In this document: positions 1 through 9,282 of the stretch, in pieces
How positions within the stretch are numbered: the stretch's first letter is position 1
Layout: the number at the start of each line of letters is the position of its first letter
DNA from: Virgibacillus_R byunsanensis
Lineage (GTDB): Bacteria > Bacillota > Bacilli > Bacillales > Amphibacillaceae
Assembly: GCF_042675965.1 (NCBI RefSeq)
Contig: NZ_JBHTKJ010000001.1
Location: 1 to 64,000, forward strand
DNA: 64,000 bases
Direction: 5' to 3'
Notes under the pieces: model-generated
Told to the model about the DNA's origin: nothing
Database searches by the model: none
What the model saw: only the letters and a program-made list of their open reading frames with translations
Translations under genes and position numbers: made by a program

Positions 1-63
1 ATTCCGTTCTGGCGCGAGTTTATTCCGTTCTGGCGCGAGTTTATTCCGTTCTGGCGCGAGTTT
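1..63. repeat. Tandem 21-bp array A (3 units, truncated by window edge)
   Basis: Three identical 21-bp units are visible, each containing ATTCCGTTCTGG followed by CGCGAGTTT. The array runs off the left edge, so its true length is unknown. It lies beyond the terminator of the minus-strand protease gene, and the end nearest the gene is closed by a hairpin at 64-92. The CGCGAGTTT core also occurs in many units of the array at 3583-4043. Confidence 0.9.
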
Positions 64-92
64 ATTCGGATGGGTGCAGGCACCATCCGAAT
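64..92. other. Hairpin closing array A
   Basis: A perfect inverted repeat: ATTCGGATGG, a 9-base loop, then CCATCCGAAT. The loop region GTGCAGGCA is nearly the same as at the end of the array near 4043. It separates the array from the terminator at 100-129. Confidence 0.75.
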
Positions 93-99
93 AACTTAA

Positions 100-129
100 A
101 AGTCGGCACCCCATATGGGATGCCGACTT
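100..129 (-). terminator. Rho-independent terminator of the Vpr-like protease gene
   Basis: Nine-base-pair arms AAGTCGGCA (100-108) and TGCCGACTT (121-129) lie just after the minus-strand stop codon. Read on the minus strand, the stem is followed by a short T run. Confidence 0.85.
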
Positions 130-138
130 AATTATTGT

Positions 139-3100
139 TTAGTTATTTTTGTCTTTATTTTTACCTTTTGCTTTACCTTGTGATCCCATTACTACTTCTT
201 CGATTTCATTACCAGCATAATCTACTGCAATAACGGTTACGAGTTGGCTTGGGTGTATATCCGTTAATTCATGTTTTGTTTCTCCGTTAACATAAGGAGA
301 TTCCAGAACTGATTCACCGTCAACTAAAACATCCCAAGAAGCAACTCCGCTCCCATCGCCATCATCCACTTCTACAGTAACCTCTCTGTCTCTTCGGTTA
401 ATTTCTGAATCCACTTCTGGCACCGTAGTATCAAGTAATACCGGCAGTTCTAATGACTGACTTTCTGCTCCTTCAAAATCAATTACACCTTCTGCTTGCA
501 AGTAGTATTGACCCTCAGGTGCTGGTTTTCCCTCGATTGTTCCATCCCACGACCAATCACCACTCAAAGTATACATTGGACCGAATCCACTATCATAGAA
601 ATTTTTTCTAAGGAATTCTTCTTCTGTTAATGTACGGACTAGATTTTCGTCTTCATCCAATACGTTGAAGCTCATTTCTTTTGCATTTCTCAGGAAGGAC
701 AAGATCATCAGCGCGTCATCTTGTGTACCATCTCCATTTGGTGAAAATGCAATTTTTTCAGGATCAATTGCACCAGTTGCTAAGTCTTCACCAAGAAAAC
801 CATAACTTCCTCCGCCAAGATCTGTTACCACACCAGTGTAACCGTAATATGTCATTGGATCCCACATTGGTGTATCAAAGATTGGTGCATCATCCCATCC
901 ACCTTTGAAACCAACATATGGAACATTCAACTGTGGGTTGGTGTCAGATGGATCTGTTAATGTTACAAACCCTTCTAACCAGTATCCGTTTTCGAAATAT
1001 GATTTTAATGATGCATCCCAATCACTTACATCAATTGTTACATCGATTGTAGTTGAACCGTTTGCTGGTACTTCTACTGAGCTTACTGACTCACCGTTGA
1101 CGGTTGCTACATCACCTAGATCTAATGCTCCAAATAAGTTGGGTGCAGTAACATAGATACCTGCGTTTACTGGCGTATCTGTTTGAGCATTCGCCTCCAC
1201 ATCATACGTAACAGCTTCATCTGTGAAGTTTTCAACTGTCAATTCAAATGATACTTGATTTTCTGTAATTTCTTTCAACGCTACTTTTGCTTCGTTGGTT
1301 TCTGATTCCGTTACCATTACTGGTGTTGATAATGCTGCATGCAGCTGCATTAAACCAGCACCTTGTCGACGCGGTGAAACTGGTGCGCCTTGGAAATCTA
1401 CTTGATCTGATGTATTCATTAGTAGATTTTTTGTTCGTAATACACGATCTGCATTTTCATAACCAAATTCTTCATCAATACGTTGCATAACAAGTGCACC
1501 ACCACCTGAAACGTGAGGAGCAGCCATTGATGTACCACTCATTAAGCCGTATTCATCATTATTTAATGTTGACATAATTTGTCCACCTGGTGCGGTGATT
1601 TCTGGTTTGAAATCAAGGTTTGGCGTTAATCCCCATGATGTGAACGCACTCATTTGTCCTGCTGATGGATTAGCAATCGTTGTCGAGTCACCGTTAAATG
1701 TTACGGATACTGTCTGTCCATCTAGTAATGCTGCAGCAAGTGCGTCTCCATCACTTTTTAACATGAACAATTGTGGAATTACAATCGCGGGATCTGTCGC
1801 CATGCTGACAAGTCCGTCTGTATTATTGTAAATGAATATACCTGCTGCACCTGCTTCTTGTGCGTTAAGAGATTTATCGACAAAAGGATATTCTCCTCGT
1901 TGAACAAGTGCATATTTCCCTTCAAAATCTTTCCCTTCAAAATCAGCTGGTGCTCCAAGCCCTGCTTCTACAAGCTCATATGAAGATCCATCTGTAGGTG
2001 GCGGGGTCTCTCCTGCTGATAGGAAAGCAGCAGAATCTACTTCACCATTCAGTTCAAAGTCAACCGCTTCCACTTCCATAAATGAATTTTCATAGGATGC
2101 TACTTGCGTAGAGTCATAGGATACACCTGGTGATCCACTTACACCATAATCCGGATTAGATGCATATGGATAGAAGTAACCATCACCAAACAATGCAGAG
2201 TTCCCAGCTGAGATCGACATTAACACGCCGTTATCGACAGCACGGGAAACAGCCTGTTGCTCTGGTGAGTCCTCGTCCACAAAACCAGCTGTTGAACCTA
2301 GACTCATGTTCAATACATCAACACCTAGTTTAATAGAATCATCAATTGCTTTAATATAAATGTCACCATAGGTTGTCTGTACTTCCGGATTATTACCAAA
2401 AACTTTTAAAGCAAGTATTTGTGCTTCTGGTGCTATACCAGTAATACCACCATTGGCTTCATCACCATTTGCTCCAACCGTTCCCGATACGTGCATACCG
2501 TGCATCGATGCACCTGCAAAGTTTTCTGTGATTTCGTGGTCTTCATCCATATAGTTGTAGCCGTAAGGAACTTTTTCGGTATAAAAAAGACCTGGCAAGT
2601 CTTCCTCACCGATAGTTTCATTAACGGTCTCTTCGGTTAACGCTCCTGTGGTATTTTCGGAAAGGACCATGTCACGATGAGTAGGATCGATTCCGGTGTC
2701 AATAACACCAACAACCATACCTTCACCTTTATATCCGTAATCTCTCCAAGCCTGTTGAGCTTCAACCAAATCTTTACTGTAGGTCATATCTGGTTCAACT
2801 TCAGGCCGCTGGTATTCATTGGCGACATGTACCGTCTTGACGCCTGAAATACTCTTGATGTTTTCAATATCACCTTGTTTTACATCTGCACTGAACCCAT
2901 TTACTACAGATGTAAACTCTTGATGGTATTTTGCATTTACATTTTTGCCTTTCATTTTATCCTTTACTGCTTTTTGCTTTGCCTTTGCTGCATTATTAAA
3001 ATTTTTCTTTTCCTTTTTACTGAGATCTCCAAATTTAACGCCTCTCTTCGTAGCATTTTCAATAGGAGACTCACCTTCCATTTCCACAATTACTCTTAGT

Positions 3101-3252
3101 TCTTTATTCGGATCTGCTGTTTCTTTTAATTCTTCAGGAATAGTGTTAGGTTTCTTGGGTGCAATCTCCGGTAAGGATTGATTCATTGCAAATGATGTGT
3201 TTCCGAGAGCAAGTAAAAACACTACTAAAATTACTGCAATTCTCTTAAACAT
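139..3252 (-). CDS. vpr: Secreted subtilisin-family (S8) serine protease, Vpr-like
   Basis: A 1037-residue secreted protease. The N terminus is a signal peptide (about residues 1-22), followed by an inhibitor-I9-type propeptide. The S8 catalytic residues are visible: Asp185 in VIDTGID, His251 in SMHGMHV, Asn351 in SAGNS and Ser575 in GTSMAAPH. A protease-associated (PA) domain is inserted between Asn and Ser at about 400-530, as in Vpr. The C-terminal half is Fn3-like/beta-rich and ends in a Lys-rich tail (KAKGKNKDK). The start has a strong SD (AAGGAGG). In B. subtilis Vpr is a minor extracellular protease; the longer C-terminal part here may help surface retention (inference). A second, shorter homologue is at 49888-52059. 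The symbol is by similarity and not certain. Confidence 0.88.
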   Translation of the reverse strand: MFKRIAVILVVFLLALGNTSFAMNQSLPEIAPKKPNTIPEELKETADPNKELRVIVEMEGESPIENATKRGVKFGDLSKKEKKNFNNAAKAKQKAVKDKMKGKNVNAKYHQEFTSVVNGFSADVKQGDIENIKSISGVKTVHVANEYQRPEVEPDMTYSKDLVEAQQAWRDYGYKGEGMVVGVIDTGIDPTHRDMVLSENTTGALTEETVNETIGEEDLPGLFYTEKVPYGYNYMDEDHEITENFAGASMHGMHVSGTVGANGDEANGGITGIAPEAQILALKVFGNNPEVQTTYGDIYIKAIDDSIKLGVDVLNMSLGSTAGFVDEDSPEQQAVSRAVDNGVLMSISAGNSALFGDGYFYPYASNPDYGVSGSPGVSYDSTQVASYENSFMEVEAVDFELNGEVDSAAFLSAGETPPPTDGSSYELVEAGLGAPADFEGKDFEGKYALVQRGEYPFVDKSLNAQEAGAAGIFIYNNTDGLVSMATDPAIVIPQLFMLKSDGDALAAALLDGQTVSVTFNGDSTTIANPSAGQMSAFTSWGLTPNLDFKPEITAPGGQIMSTLNNDEYGLMSGTSMAAPHVSGGGALVMQRIDEEFGYENADRVLRTKNLLMNTSDQVDFQGAPVSPRRQGAGLMQLHAALSTPVMVTESETNEAKVALKEITENQVSFELTVENFTDEAVTYDVEANAQTDTPVNAGIYVTAPNLFGALDLGDVATVNGESVSSVEVPANGSTTIDVTIDVSDWDASLKSYFENGYWLEGFVTLTDPSDTNPQLNVPYVGFKGGWDDAPIFDTPMWDPMTYYGYTGVVTDLGGGSYGFLGEDLATGAIDPEKIAFSPNGDGTQDDALMILSFLRNAKEMSFNVLDEDENLVRTLTEEEFLRKNFYDSGFGPMYTLSGDWSWDGTIEGKPAPEGQYYLQAEGVIDFEGAESQSLELPVLLDTTVPEVDSEINRRDREVTVEVDDGDGSGVASWDVLVDGESVLESPYVNGETKHELTDIHPSQLVTVIAVDYAGNEIEEVVMGSQGKAKGKNKDKNN

Positions 3253-3582
3253 ATATTGCCTCCTTATTAATATTTAAACTGCATGATCGAACCGTCCCCC
3301 TCCCCCTGAACGAACTAAGACTAATTATTCAGTTACATTGATTTTATCCAAAATCTAGTAATTGGACTAGCATCAAAAGTCATGGTTAGAATGTTTTATA
3401 TTTTCTGTCCTTTTTGATTAAAACGGTTAAGTCGACTTTTTTACTAAGCGGATAGACCTATTTTGAATAAAAACAGATTTTCGGTTGGGAATAATAGATG
3501 TTTTGGAAGAGGAATGGTAGTTTTCTTTTTTAAGAAAATGCGTAATATAATTTATAACCTTAATGATGTATACTTCTGTTGT
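3253..3582. other. Gene-free upstream region of the protease
   Basis: Holds the SD and presumably the promoter of the minus-strand protease gene. It includes a C-rich patch at 3295-3307. No convincing promoter or small gene was recognised. Confidence 0.5.
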
Positions 3583-4043
3583 GGTGGCGCGGGGTTCATG
3601 GGACATGGTGCGAGTTTCAGGGGATGTCGCGCGGGGGTCTTGCGATGGCGCGCGAGTTTCTTGCGATGTCGCGCGGGCTTCATGCGATGGCGCGCGAGTT
3701 TCTTGCGATGGCGCGCGGGGGTCTTGCGATGGCGCGCGGGCTTCTTGCGATGGCGCGCGGGCTTCTTGTGATGTCGCGCGGGGGTCTTGCGATGTGGCGC
3801 GGGATTCTTGCGATGGCGCGCGAGTTTCTTACGATGTCGCGCGAGTTTCTTGCGATGGCGCGCGGGGGTCTTGCGATGGCGCGCGAGTTTCTTGCGATGG
3901 CGCGCGGGTTTCTTGCGATGTCGCGCGGGGGTCTTGCGATGGCGCGCGAGTTTCTTGCGATGGCGCGCGGGCTTCTTGCGGTGTCGCGCGGGGGTCTTGC
4001 GATGTGGCGCGGGCTTCTTGCGATGTCGCGCGGGGGTCTTGCG
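3583..4043. repeat. Tandem ~21-bp GC-rich array B (about 22 units)
   Basis: Units of 20-21 bp have the pattern TTGCGATGGCGCGCGAGTTTC with substitutions (GATGTCGCGC, GGGGGTC or GGGCTTC endings). Because 21 is a multiple of three and the units lack stops, long frames run through it on both strands, encoding low-complexity peptides such as RHRKTPA. None has a credible start site, so I read it as non-coding. GC content is far above the flanking DNA. Confidence 0.9.
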
Positions 4044-4062
4044 ATGGGTGCAGTGCACCATC
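4043..4062. other. Hairpin closing array B
   Basis: GATGGGTGCA and TGCACCATC form a hairpin at the gene-proximal end of the array. It has nearly the same sequence as the hairpin at 64-92, which points to a shared element architecture. Confidence 0.7.
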
Positions 4063-4074
4063 CCATGAAAAAAA

Positions 4075-4097
4075 GATTTTCTGCTTGGCAGAAAATC
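4075..4097 (-). terminator. Rho-independent terminator of tagO
   Basis: GATTTTCTGC, a 3-base loop, then GCAGAAAATC. On the minus strand it is followed by seven T residues, immediately after the tagO stop codon. The same GATTTTCTGC arm recurs at 10533 and 10725. Confidence 0.9.
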
Positions 4098-4100
4098 CTC

Positions 4101-5177
4101 TTATTGGTTCCGTACCTTTTTTGTGAATAAACGTTTTACTGTATCTGTGACTGGTTTTTTTCCGCCCATGACTAGCCCGGCTAGTTCGGCGAAGATATGT
4201 AGTAGTACTATCACGAAGAATGTGATGATTAAAGAAAGTGTCATGGAAGCATTGGAAAACAGGATGGCCATTATTCCGAATAAGGCGCTGAATCCATAGA
4301 TAATCAGGACTGTTTTTCGATGACTGAATCCTGCTGCTAGTAGCTGATAATGGATGTGTTTATTATCGGCGAGCATGATGTTTTCTTTATTATATGCCCT
4401 TCTGACAATTGCAAATAGCGTATCAAATATTGGGACTGCTAGGACGACAACAGGTATGACAAAGCTGAATAACGCTATGTTTTTAAACAATCCTAAGATG
4501 GATATGACTGCGATCATATACCCAAGGAAATTGGAACCTGTATCCCCCATGTATATTTTTGCCGGATAAAAATTGTGATACAAAAAGCCGAGGTTCGCAC
4601 CAATTAGTACGATACATAAGTATGCGGCCATTAGTTGCACATCAATAATTGACATGATGAAAATACTTGTTAATGCAATTGTTGTTACTCCTGTTGCCAG
4701 GCCGTCCAACCCATCGATCAAATTGATTGCGTTTGTAATGCCTACTACCCATAAGACAGTAACGAGCACACTTACAAATCCTAGATCAACCATTCCAATA
4801 ATTGGTAAGGTGATCCGTTCAATGATAAGCCCAGATGAAATAAGGAACGAAGCTGCAATCAGTTGACCGGACAATTTTACAACCGGTCGAATTGTATAGC
4901 GGTCATCCAATGCACCTGTGATTAGGATGACAATTGCACCGAGCATTATTTCTGGTAAATGGGGATGGCTTGGCTGCAAATAAAGTGCACCTAAAAAAAC
5001 ACCAAGAAAAATGGCTAGTCCACCTAACCTTGGTGTCACTTTTGTATGTATTTTTCGGTAGTTGGGCAAGTCAACTGCGCCCCACTTAATCGCGATTTTT
5101 TTGACGGGATATGTTAGTAGGAATGATGAAACGAGCGCTATTGCAAATGCGATAATTAAATCCGTATAATTAAACAT
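4101..5177 (-). CDS. tagO: Undecaprenyl-phosphate GlcNAc-1-phosphate transferase (TagO/WecA family)
   Basis: A 358-residue polytopic membrane enzyme of the MraY/WecA family. It links GlcNAc-1-phosphate to undecaprenyl phosphate, the first step of wall teichoic acid linkage-unit synthesis. Family motifs are visible: DD at 91-92, the NAINLIDGLDGLATG loop at 149-163 and MGDTGS at 210-215, plus a later NKHIHYQLL His-rich loop. About 10-11 hydrophobic helices are evident. The start has SD GTAGGAGA. The gene stands alone with its own terminator; its pathway partner mnaA is also in this window, at 52-53 kb. Confidence 0.92.
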   Translation of the reverse strand: MFNYTDLIIAFAIALVSSFLLTYPVKKIAIKWGAVDLPNYRKIHTKVTPRLGGLAIFLGVFLGALYLQPSHPHLPEIMLGAIVILITGALDDRYTIRPVVKLSGQLIAASFLISSGLIIERITLPIIGMVDLGFVSVLVTVLWVVGITNAINLIDGLDGLATGVTTIALTSIFIMSIIDVQLMAAYLCIVLIGANLGFLYHNFYPAKIYMGDTGSNFLGYMIAVISILGLFKNIALFSFVIPVVVLAVPIFDTLFAIVRRAYNKENIMLADNKHIHYQLLAAGFSHRKTVLIIYGFSALFGIMAILFSNASMTLSLIITFFVIVLLHIFAELAGLVMGGKKPVTDTVKRLFTKKVRNQ

Positions 5178-5321
5178 AAAATTCTCCTACAAGTCAGTGA
5201 TGATATTCCATGATGTAATTTCAAATTTCAATCCAATGTAATTGCCTTAAATTATACCGAATATATAGGTACTTAAGCAACTATATTCGACAGACTTTGA
5301 AATAGGTAGTTCCAATCACGT

Positions 5322-5987
5322 TCATTTCAGACTTCCTATACCCTTCATAATAAATGTGACTGTTTGTTTCATTTCCATTTCATCATCCCATTTTCGATCA
5401 GGTTGAATGATGAAACGAGTAATCATAAATCCGATAATGGGTGGTATAATCATGCGTATTAATGTCTCGTTTGGAAGGTCTTGTATATCGCCCTTCTCTT
5501 TATAAAAATCAAGTGCTTTGTTGAATGCGGGATATACTTTTTCGATAAAAGTATCCTTATATGTTGATTGGATTTCCGGGTGAAACGCTAATTCCTGCAG
5601 CAGAATTTTTAACATTGGTAAATTGGCTTGTGCAAATGCAAAGCGATTTTTAATAAATGTATATAATAAGTCCTCGAAATGTTCATAGTCTTCCCGAAAC
5701 ACTTGATCGACCAATTTATCAGCGAAAACGGGTGCGGAAAAACTGGTGATAACCGGTGTGACAATTGTGATGAGCAGATCTTTTTTGGTGCGGTAATGGC
5801 GGAAAATCGTGCCTTCAGCAACACCAGCTCGTTTGGCTATTTCGCTTGTGGATGTGTTGTAGTAGCCTTTTTCGGAAATAATTTCGATAGCCGCTTCGAT
5901 TATTTTTACTTGTTTGGCTGTCATATTTTCTTCTTGACTGAGCGTTTCCACCATTTGATGGAGCGGTGTTTGATCTATTTCTGACAT
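5322..5987 (-). CDS. TetR-family repressor of the adjacent ABC exporter operon
   Basis: A 221-residue TetR-type regulator. The N-terminal HTH is visible at about residues 40-65 (TSEIAKRAGVAEGTIFRHY), followed by a helical ligand-binding domain. It is the last gene of a three-gene minus-strand unit (ATPase, permease, TetR) with 30 bp to the permease. A perfect 6-bp inverted repeat (GTGAGT/ACTCAC) between the promoter and SD of the first gene is a good candidate for its operator, implying autoregulation. The ligand cannot be told from the sequence. Confidence 0.85.
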   Translation of the reverse strand: MSEIDQTPLHQMVETLSQEENMTAKQVKIIEAAIEIISEKGYYNTSTSEIAKRAGVAEGTIFRHYRTKKDLLITIVTPVITSFSAPVFADKLVDQVFREDYEHFEDLLYTFIKNRFAFAQANLPMLKILLQELAFHPEIQSTYKDTFIEKVYPAFNKALDFYKEKGDIQDLPNETLIRMIIPPIIGFMITRFIIQPDRKWDDEMEMKQTVTFIMKGIGSLK

Positions 5988-6017
5988 GTTTATTTCCCCC
6001 TAAGCGTTGATTCCCAT

Positions 6018-7034
6018 TTATAGCTTTCGGTGCCGCTTCAGAGCTAGGATATTCAGCAGTATGAATACAAATGAAAATCCAATTAAAATACCGATGTCAC
6101 CCATCACATTGGATAGGTTTTCACCGCGTATCATAATTTCTTTTAATGCATTGGCCCCGTAAGATAGTGGCATTATTTTCCCAATCGCATCAAGCCAGGC
6201 TATGGACTCTGTATGAAAGAGGCCTGCAAAGAAAACTTGTGGGATGATTACGATCGGAATGAACTGAATCATTTGAAATTCATTCTTTGCGTAAGCCGAT
6301 AATAGGGTCCCCAGACTAAGTGCTGTGATCGCTAACAGGAATGCAACGATAAGGACAGCTACAAACGATCCGACCATATAAATGTCGAGTACATAGATGG
6401 AAAATGCTGCTATAATAATCGATTGTAAAACGATAAAAATACCAAATCCGCTTAAGTATCCAATAACAATTTCCCAGCGTTTTAAAGGAGTTGCCAACAG
6501 GCGTTCTAGTGTACCCTGCGTTCGTTCGCGCAGAAACGATACGCCACCAATGATAAATACAAAAAAGAATACGAAAAAACCGATCAGGACAGGACCAATA
6601 TTATCAAATAAGTTTAAATCAGTTGTTCCATGGAGAAAGTCCACTTCGATTTCTAATGCATTCGGATTTAGTTGTTTGGATGATTCATTTAGGACACGCT
6701 GTACGGCCGAAGTAGCAGTTGGTTCGCTTCCTTCCATTGTTATGTTCATATTCATATCATTCCATACAACATGGGCATCGATTGATTTTTCCTGCAGGGC
6801 ATGTTCGGCTTTATGTTGTGTCATTTCGATAATTTCAGCATCCTGCTCCTGAAGGTTGTCTTGCAGTTGGCTTGGTACATTGGTAACGGCAATCGTTGGT
6901 TCGTACTGCTCCATATCTAACACAAGCCATAGTAATGTCATGACAAATAACGGAGCAATCATCATCATGGCTATGCTTCGTTTATCGCGCAGGAATTGAT
7001 GGATGATACGTTTTATAATGGCACGAATTCGCAT
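6018..7034 (-). CDS. ABC-2 type exporter permease
   Basis: A 338-residue membrane subunit with one N-terminal helix (about 20-40), a large extracytoplasmic domain to about residue 125, and then about five helices, the standard ABC2_membrane layout. Short motifs such as FLRERTQGTLERLLATPL mark the coupling region. It starts 4 bp after the ATPase stop and is followed by the tetR gene. Such TetR-controlled ABC-2 pairs often export drugs or lipids; the substrate here is unknown. Confidence 0.88.
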   Translation of the reverse strand: MRIRAIIKRIIHQFLRDKRSIAMMMIAPLFVMTLLWLVLDMEQYEPTIAVTNVPSQLQDNLQEQDAEIIEMTQHKAEHALQEKSIDAHVVWNDMNMNITMEGSEPTATSAVQRVLNESSKQLNPNALEIEVDFLHGTTDLNLFDNIGPVLIGFFVFFFVFIIGGVSFLRERTQGTLERLLATPLKRWEIVIGYLSGFGIFIVLQSIIIAAFSIYVLDIYMVGSFVAVLIVAFLLAITALSLGTLLSAYAKNEFQMIQFIPIVIIPQVFFAGLFHTESIAWLDAIGKIMPLSYGANALKEIMIRGENLSNVMGDIGILIGFSFVFILLNILALKRHRKL

Positions 7035-7037
7035 CAG

Positions 7038-7763
7038 TTACACCTCCATTCTGCTTTTTCCATAATGCAGAAATGCTTGTTCCAACGTTTCTGTTTCACT
7101 TCTATTTTTCAAGTCGCTTGGGCTGCCTTGTGCGATTACATAGCCATCACGCAGCAAAGCTAAGCTATCACATTTTTCCGCTTCGTCCATGACGTGTGTT
7201 GTAATAATGATGGTTGTTCCTTGCGTTTGCAGATTTTTAAGGTCCTGCCAAATCGAAGCACGAAGGACGGGGTCGATTCCGACAGTTGGTTCGTCTAGAA
7301 TGAGCAAGTCTGGTTGATGTAGAAGTGCAACCGCTAAGGACATCCGGCGTTTCATTCCGCCTGAGTAGTTTTCGAGGGTTTTGTTGAGGTGGTCGGATAG
7401 GTTGACGACTTTGGCCACTTCCTCGACACGTTGTTGTCGTTGCTTTTTTGAAATTCCATAGATGCTTGCGAAGAACTCCAGATTTTCCTTTGCTGTTAGT
7501 TCACTATACAGTGCATCCGCTTGGGCCATGTAACCAATTTGCTGCATTTGTTTCAGTGAGGGCATTTTGGTGTCGGCGATATGGACACTCCCATTAGTTG
7601 GTGTCAGTAATCCAATCATGATTTTTACTAAAGTGGTTTTTCCAGATCCAGATGGGCCAAGCAGCCCAAACAGTTGCCCACGCGGGATTTGTAAGTTGAC
7701 TTTCTGTAATACAACCTCTTTCTCATAGCTGTGTTGAATACTATCCAAGTTAACAAATGACAT
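7038..7763 (-). CDS. ABC exporter ATP-binding protein
   Basis: A 241-residue nucleotide-binding subunit. Walker A is GPSGSGKT (36-43), signature YSGGM (133-137) and Walker B LLILDEP (153-159). I chose the ATG at 7763 because GGAGGAGG lies 8 bases upstream. A longer in-frame extension exists, but it runs through the candidate operator and promoter. First gene of the exporter operon. Confidence 0.9.
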   Translation of the reverse strand: MSFVNLDSIQHSYEKEVVLQKVNLQIPRGQLFGLLGPSGSGKTTLVKIMIGLLTPTNGSVHIADTKMPSLKQMQQIGYMAQADALYSELTAKENLEFFASIYGISKKQRQQRVEEVAKVVNLSDHLNKTLENYSGGMKRRMSLAVALLHQPDLLILDEPTVGIDPVLRASIWQDLKNLQTQGTTIIITTHVMDEAEKCDSLALLRDGYVIAQGSPSDLKNRSETETLEQAFLHYGKSRMEV

Positions 7764-7780
7764 AACGCAAACCTCCTCCT

Positions 7781-7796
7781 GTGAGTGATTACTCAC
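7781..7796 (-). promoter_or_regulatory. Candidate TetR operator
   Basis: GTGAGT-GATT-ACTCAC is a perfect inverted repeat directly upstream of the SD of the exporter ATPase gene and just downstream of its -10 box. Binding here would block transcription. The likely binder is the TetR protein encoded at 5322-5987 (inference). Confidence 0.6.
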
Positions 7797-7800
7797 TCTT

Positions 7801-7829
7801 ATATTAGCGCAATCCACCCATACTCGTAA
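7801..7829 (-). promoter_or_regulatory. Candidate sigma-A promoter of the ABC exporter operon
   Basis: On the minus strand, TTACGA (7824-7829) and TAATAT (7801-7806) are separated by 17 bp. The operator lies immediately downstream. Confidence 0.5.
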
Positions 7830-7951
7830 AGAAATACTCTTCGACATAAATCGCTAAAACCGGGAAGTGACAGGCACCAAACTTTTGGCATGATAATCTT
7901 GTGGTTTGCATACATTTTATAGGACATATTTTCTTCAGGGAGGCAGGACAG

Positions 7952-8380
7952 ATGCAGTTCTATTATGGGAGTCAGATGCCGCTTAGGGTGCTGGATGAGG
8001 CTGAGTTTTGGAAGGAACAGGAATCAGAGCACACGGTCGTGATGCGGGAACTCATGAGTGATTTGGAACAGGAATATGTGGATGCATTAAAACGCTGGGA
8101 GGACGTACTTAATACGACCCATCAGCAGGTGAAACGGTATGTGGAGACTGTCGTTCGGAGTGATAATCAACTTTCTCCTCAACTTTACCAACAGGTACTT
8201 GAGCTTGTGACTTTCTGTTTGCAGGAGAGTGTTGCCTTTACTCAATTCTGTAGACAGGTAAAAAGTGAAAGTAAAGCAGCCACTGCAAATCCAACAGCAC
8301 GAGTTGTGATCGACCACATTATTGACGAATCGGACTATTTCATTGGTATAGCACAGACTATTTTATATAATAAACATTAG
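7952..8380 (+). CDS. DUF2935-like protein
   Basis: A 142-residue soluble, all-helical protein. It contains FWKEQESEHTVVMREL near the N terminus, which I recall as typical of DUF2935 (Pfam PF11155) proteins of Bacillales. Conserved E/H residues give it a ferritin-like feel, but only one such unit is present, whereas many family members carry two. The start at 7952 has GGAGG 8 bases upstream; an upstream in-frame ATG at 7901 has no SD. It is divergent from the exporter operon. Function unknown. Confidence 0.65.
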   Translation: MQFYYGSQMPLRVLDEAEFWKEQESEHTVVMRELMSDLEQEYVDALKRWEDVLNTTHQQVKRYVETVVRSDNQLSPQLYQQVLELVTFCLQESVAFTQFCRQVKSESKAATANPTARVVIDHIIDESDYFIGIAQTILYNKH

Positions 8381-8502
8381 CTTTATTGACAGGTGTTGCT
8401 ACTTAAGTAGGGACACTTTTTTATTTTCCTTTCATTCACACACTACACACCTTATAATATGATATAGACTGTAATAAACATATAAAAGGTAGGTGGAGCG
8501 CA

Positions 8503-9246
8503 ATGAGGGATCATGTTTTGATTGCAAAAACATGTATGCTAGCGGGTAAAATTATGCTTGAAAGTGGTGCGGAGACATATCGTGTAGAAGATACAATGAC
8601 GCGGATAGCAACTGCTTTTGGTCTTCAGAATGCGCAAAGTTATGCTACACCTACTGGAATAAATTTTTCCACTGATTTTTCTGAGGCAACGAACTTTATG
8701 CGAATTTCCAATCGGTCCACAGATTTACATAAAATTGCTGAAGTAAACAATATTTCACGAAAAATCACAGCTGGTGAGGTTGAGTTGGACAAGGGACTCA
8801 CTTTACTAAGCAGTATTGATAAGGGAAGTTTTTCGTTTCCATACTATGTTCAAATTTTAGCAGCGGCGTTTGTTAGTGGAAGTTTTACGATCATGTTCGG
8901 TGGAAGTGGGGTTGATTTTATACCCTCTTGTATTGCTGGTGGAGTAGGTTTTGCTGGGATGCTAGGTGTCGCCCGTCTGGTAGAAATAAAATTCATAGCC
9001 GAGTTTTTTGCCTCGTTTATCATTGGAATTGCTGCGGTACTTTTTATCACGAATGGTATTGGCGATTCGATGGACAAAATCATTATTGGTGCGGTCATGC
9101 CGTTGGTCCCTGGTTTGCAAATTACTAACGCAGTTCGTGATTTAATGGCAGGGCATTTGGTTGCTGGGGTCTCCAAAGGTGTGGATGCAATCTTGACCGC
9201 ATTCGCTATTGGTGCTGGTGTTGCTGTTATATTTACATTTATGTAG
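8503..9246 (+). CDS. Threonine/serine exporter family protein, large subunit (ThrE N-terminal type, DUF1212)
   Basis: A 247-residue protein. An N-terminal cytoplasmic domain (about 1-115, with MLESGAETYRVEDTM) is followed by about five transmembrane helices, the ThrE/PF06738 arrangement. Paired with the small membrane protein at 9283-9729, it corresponds to one split ThrE transporter for export of threonine, serine or small carboxylates. SD GGTGGAG lies 6 bases before the ATG. A TATAAT box at about 8453 is a plausible -10. Confidence 0.85.
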   Translation: MRDHVLIAKTCMLAGKIMLESGAETYRVEDTMTRIATAFGLQNAQSYATPTGINFSTDFSEATNFMRISNRSTDLHKIAEVNNISRKITAGEVELDKGLTLLSSIDKGSFSFPYYVQILAAAFVSGSFTIMFGGSGVDFIPSCIAGGVGFAGMLGVARLVEIKFIAEFFASFIIGIAAVLFITNGIGDSMDKIIIGAVMPLVPGLQITNAVRDLMAGHLVAGVSKGVDAILTAFAIGAGVAVIFTFM

Positions 9247-9282
9247 TCAGGATAATTTTTATAATGAAAGGACTGAGGTTCG

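Noticed and set aside
3552..4130. Several overlapping long frames (up to about 187 codons, both strands) encoding RHRKTPA- or CDGARVS-like repeat peptides
   Set aside because: They exist only because the 21-bp repeat is a multiple of three without stops. No SD, no plausible domain, and every frame of the array is open.
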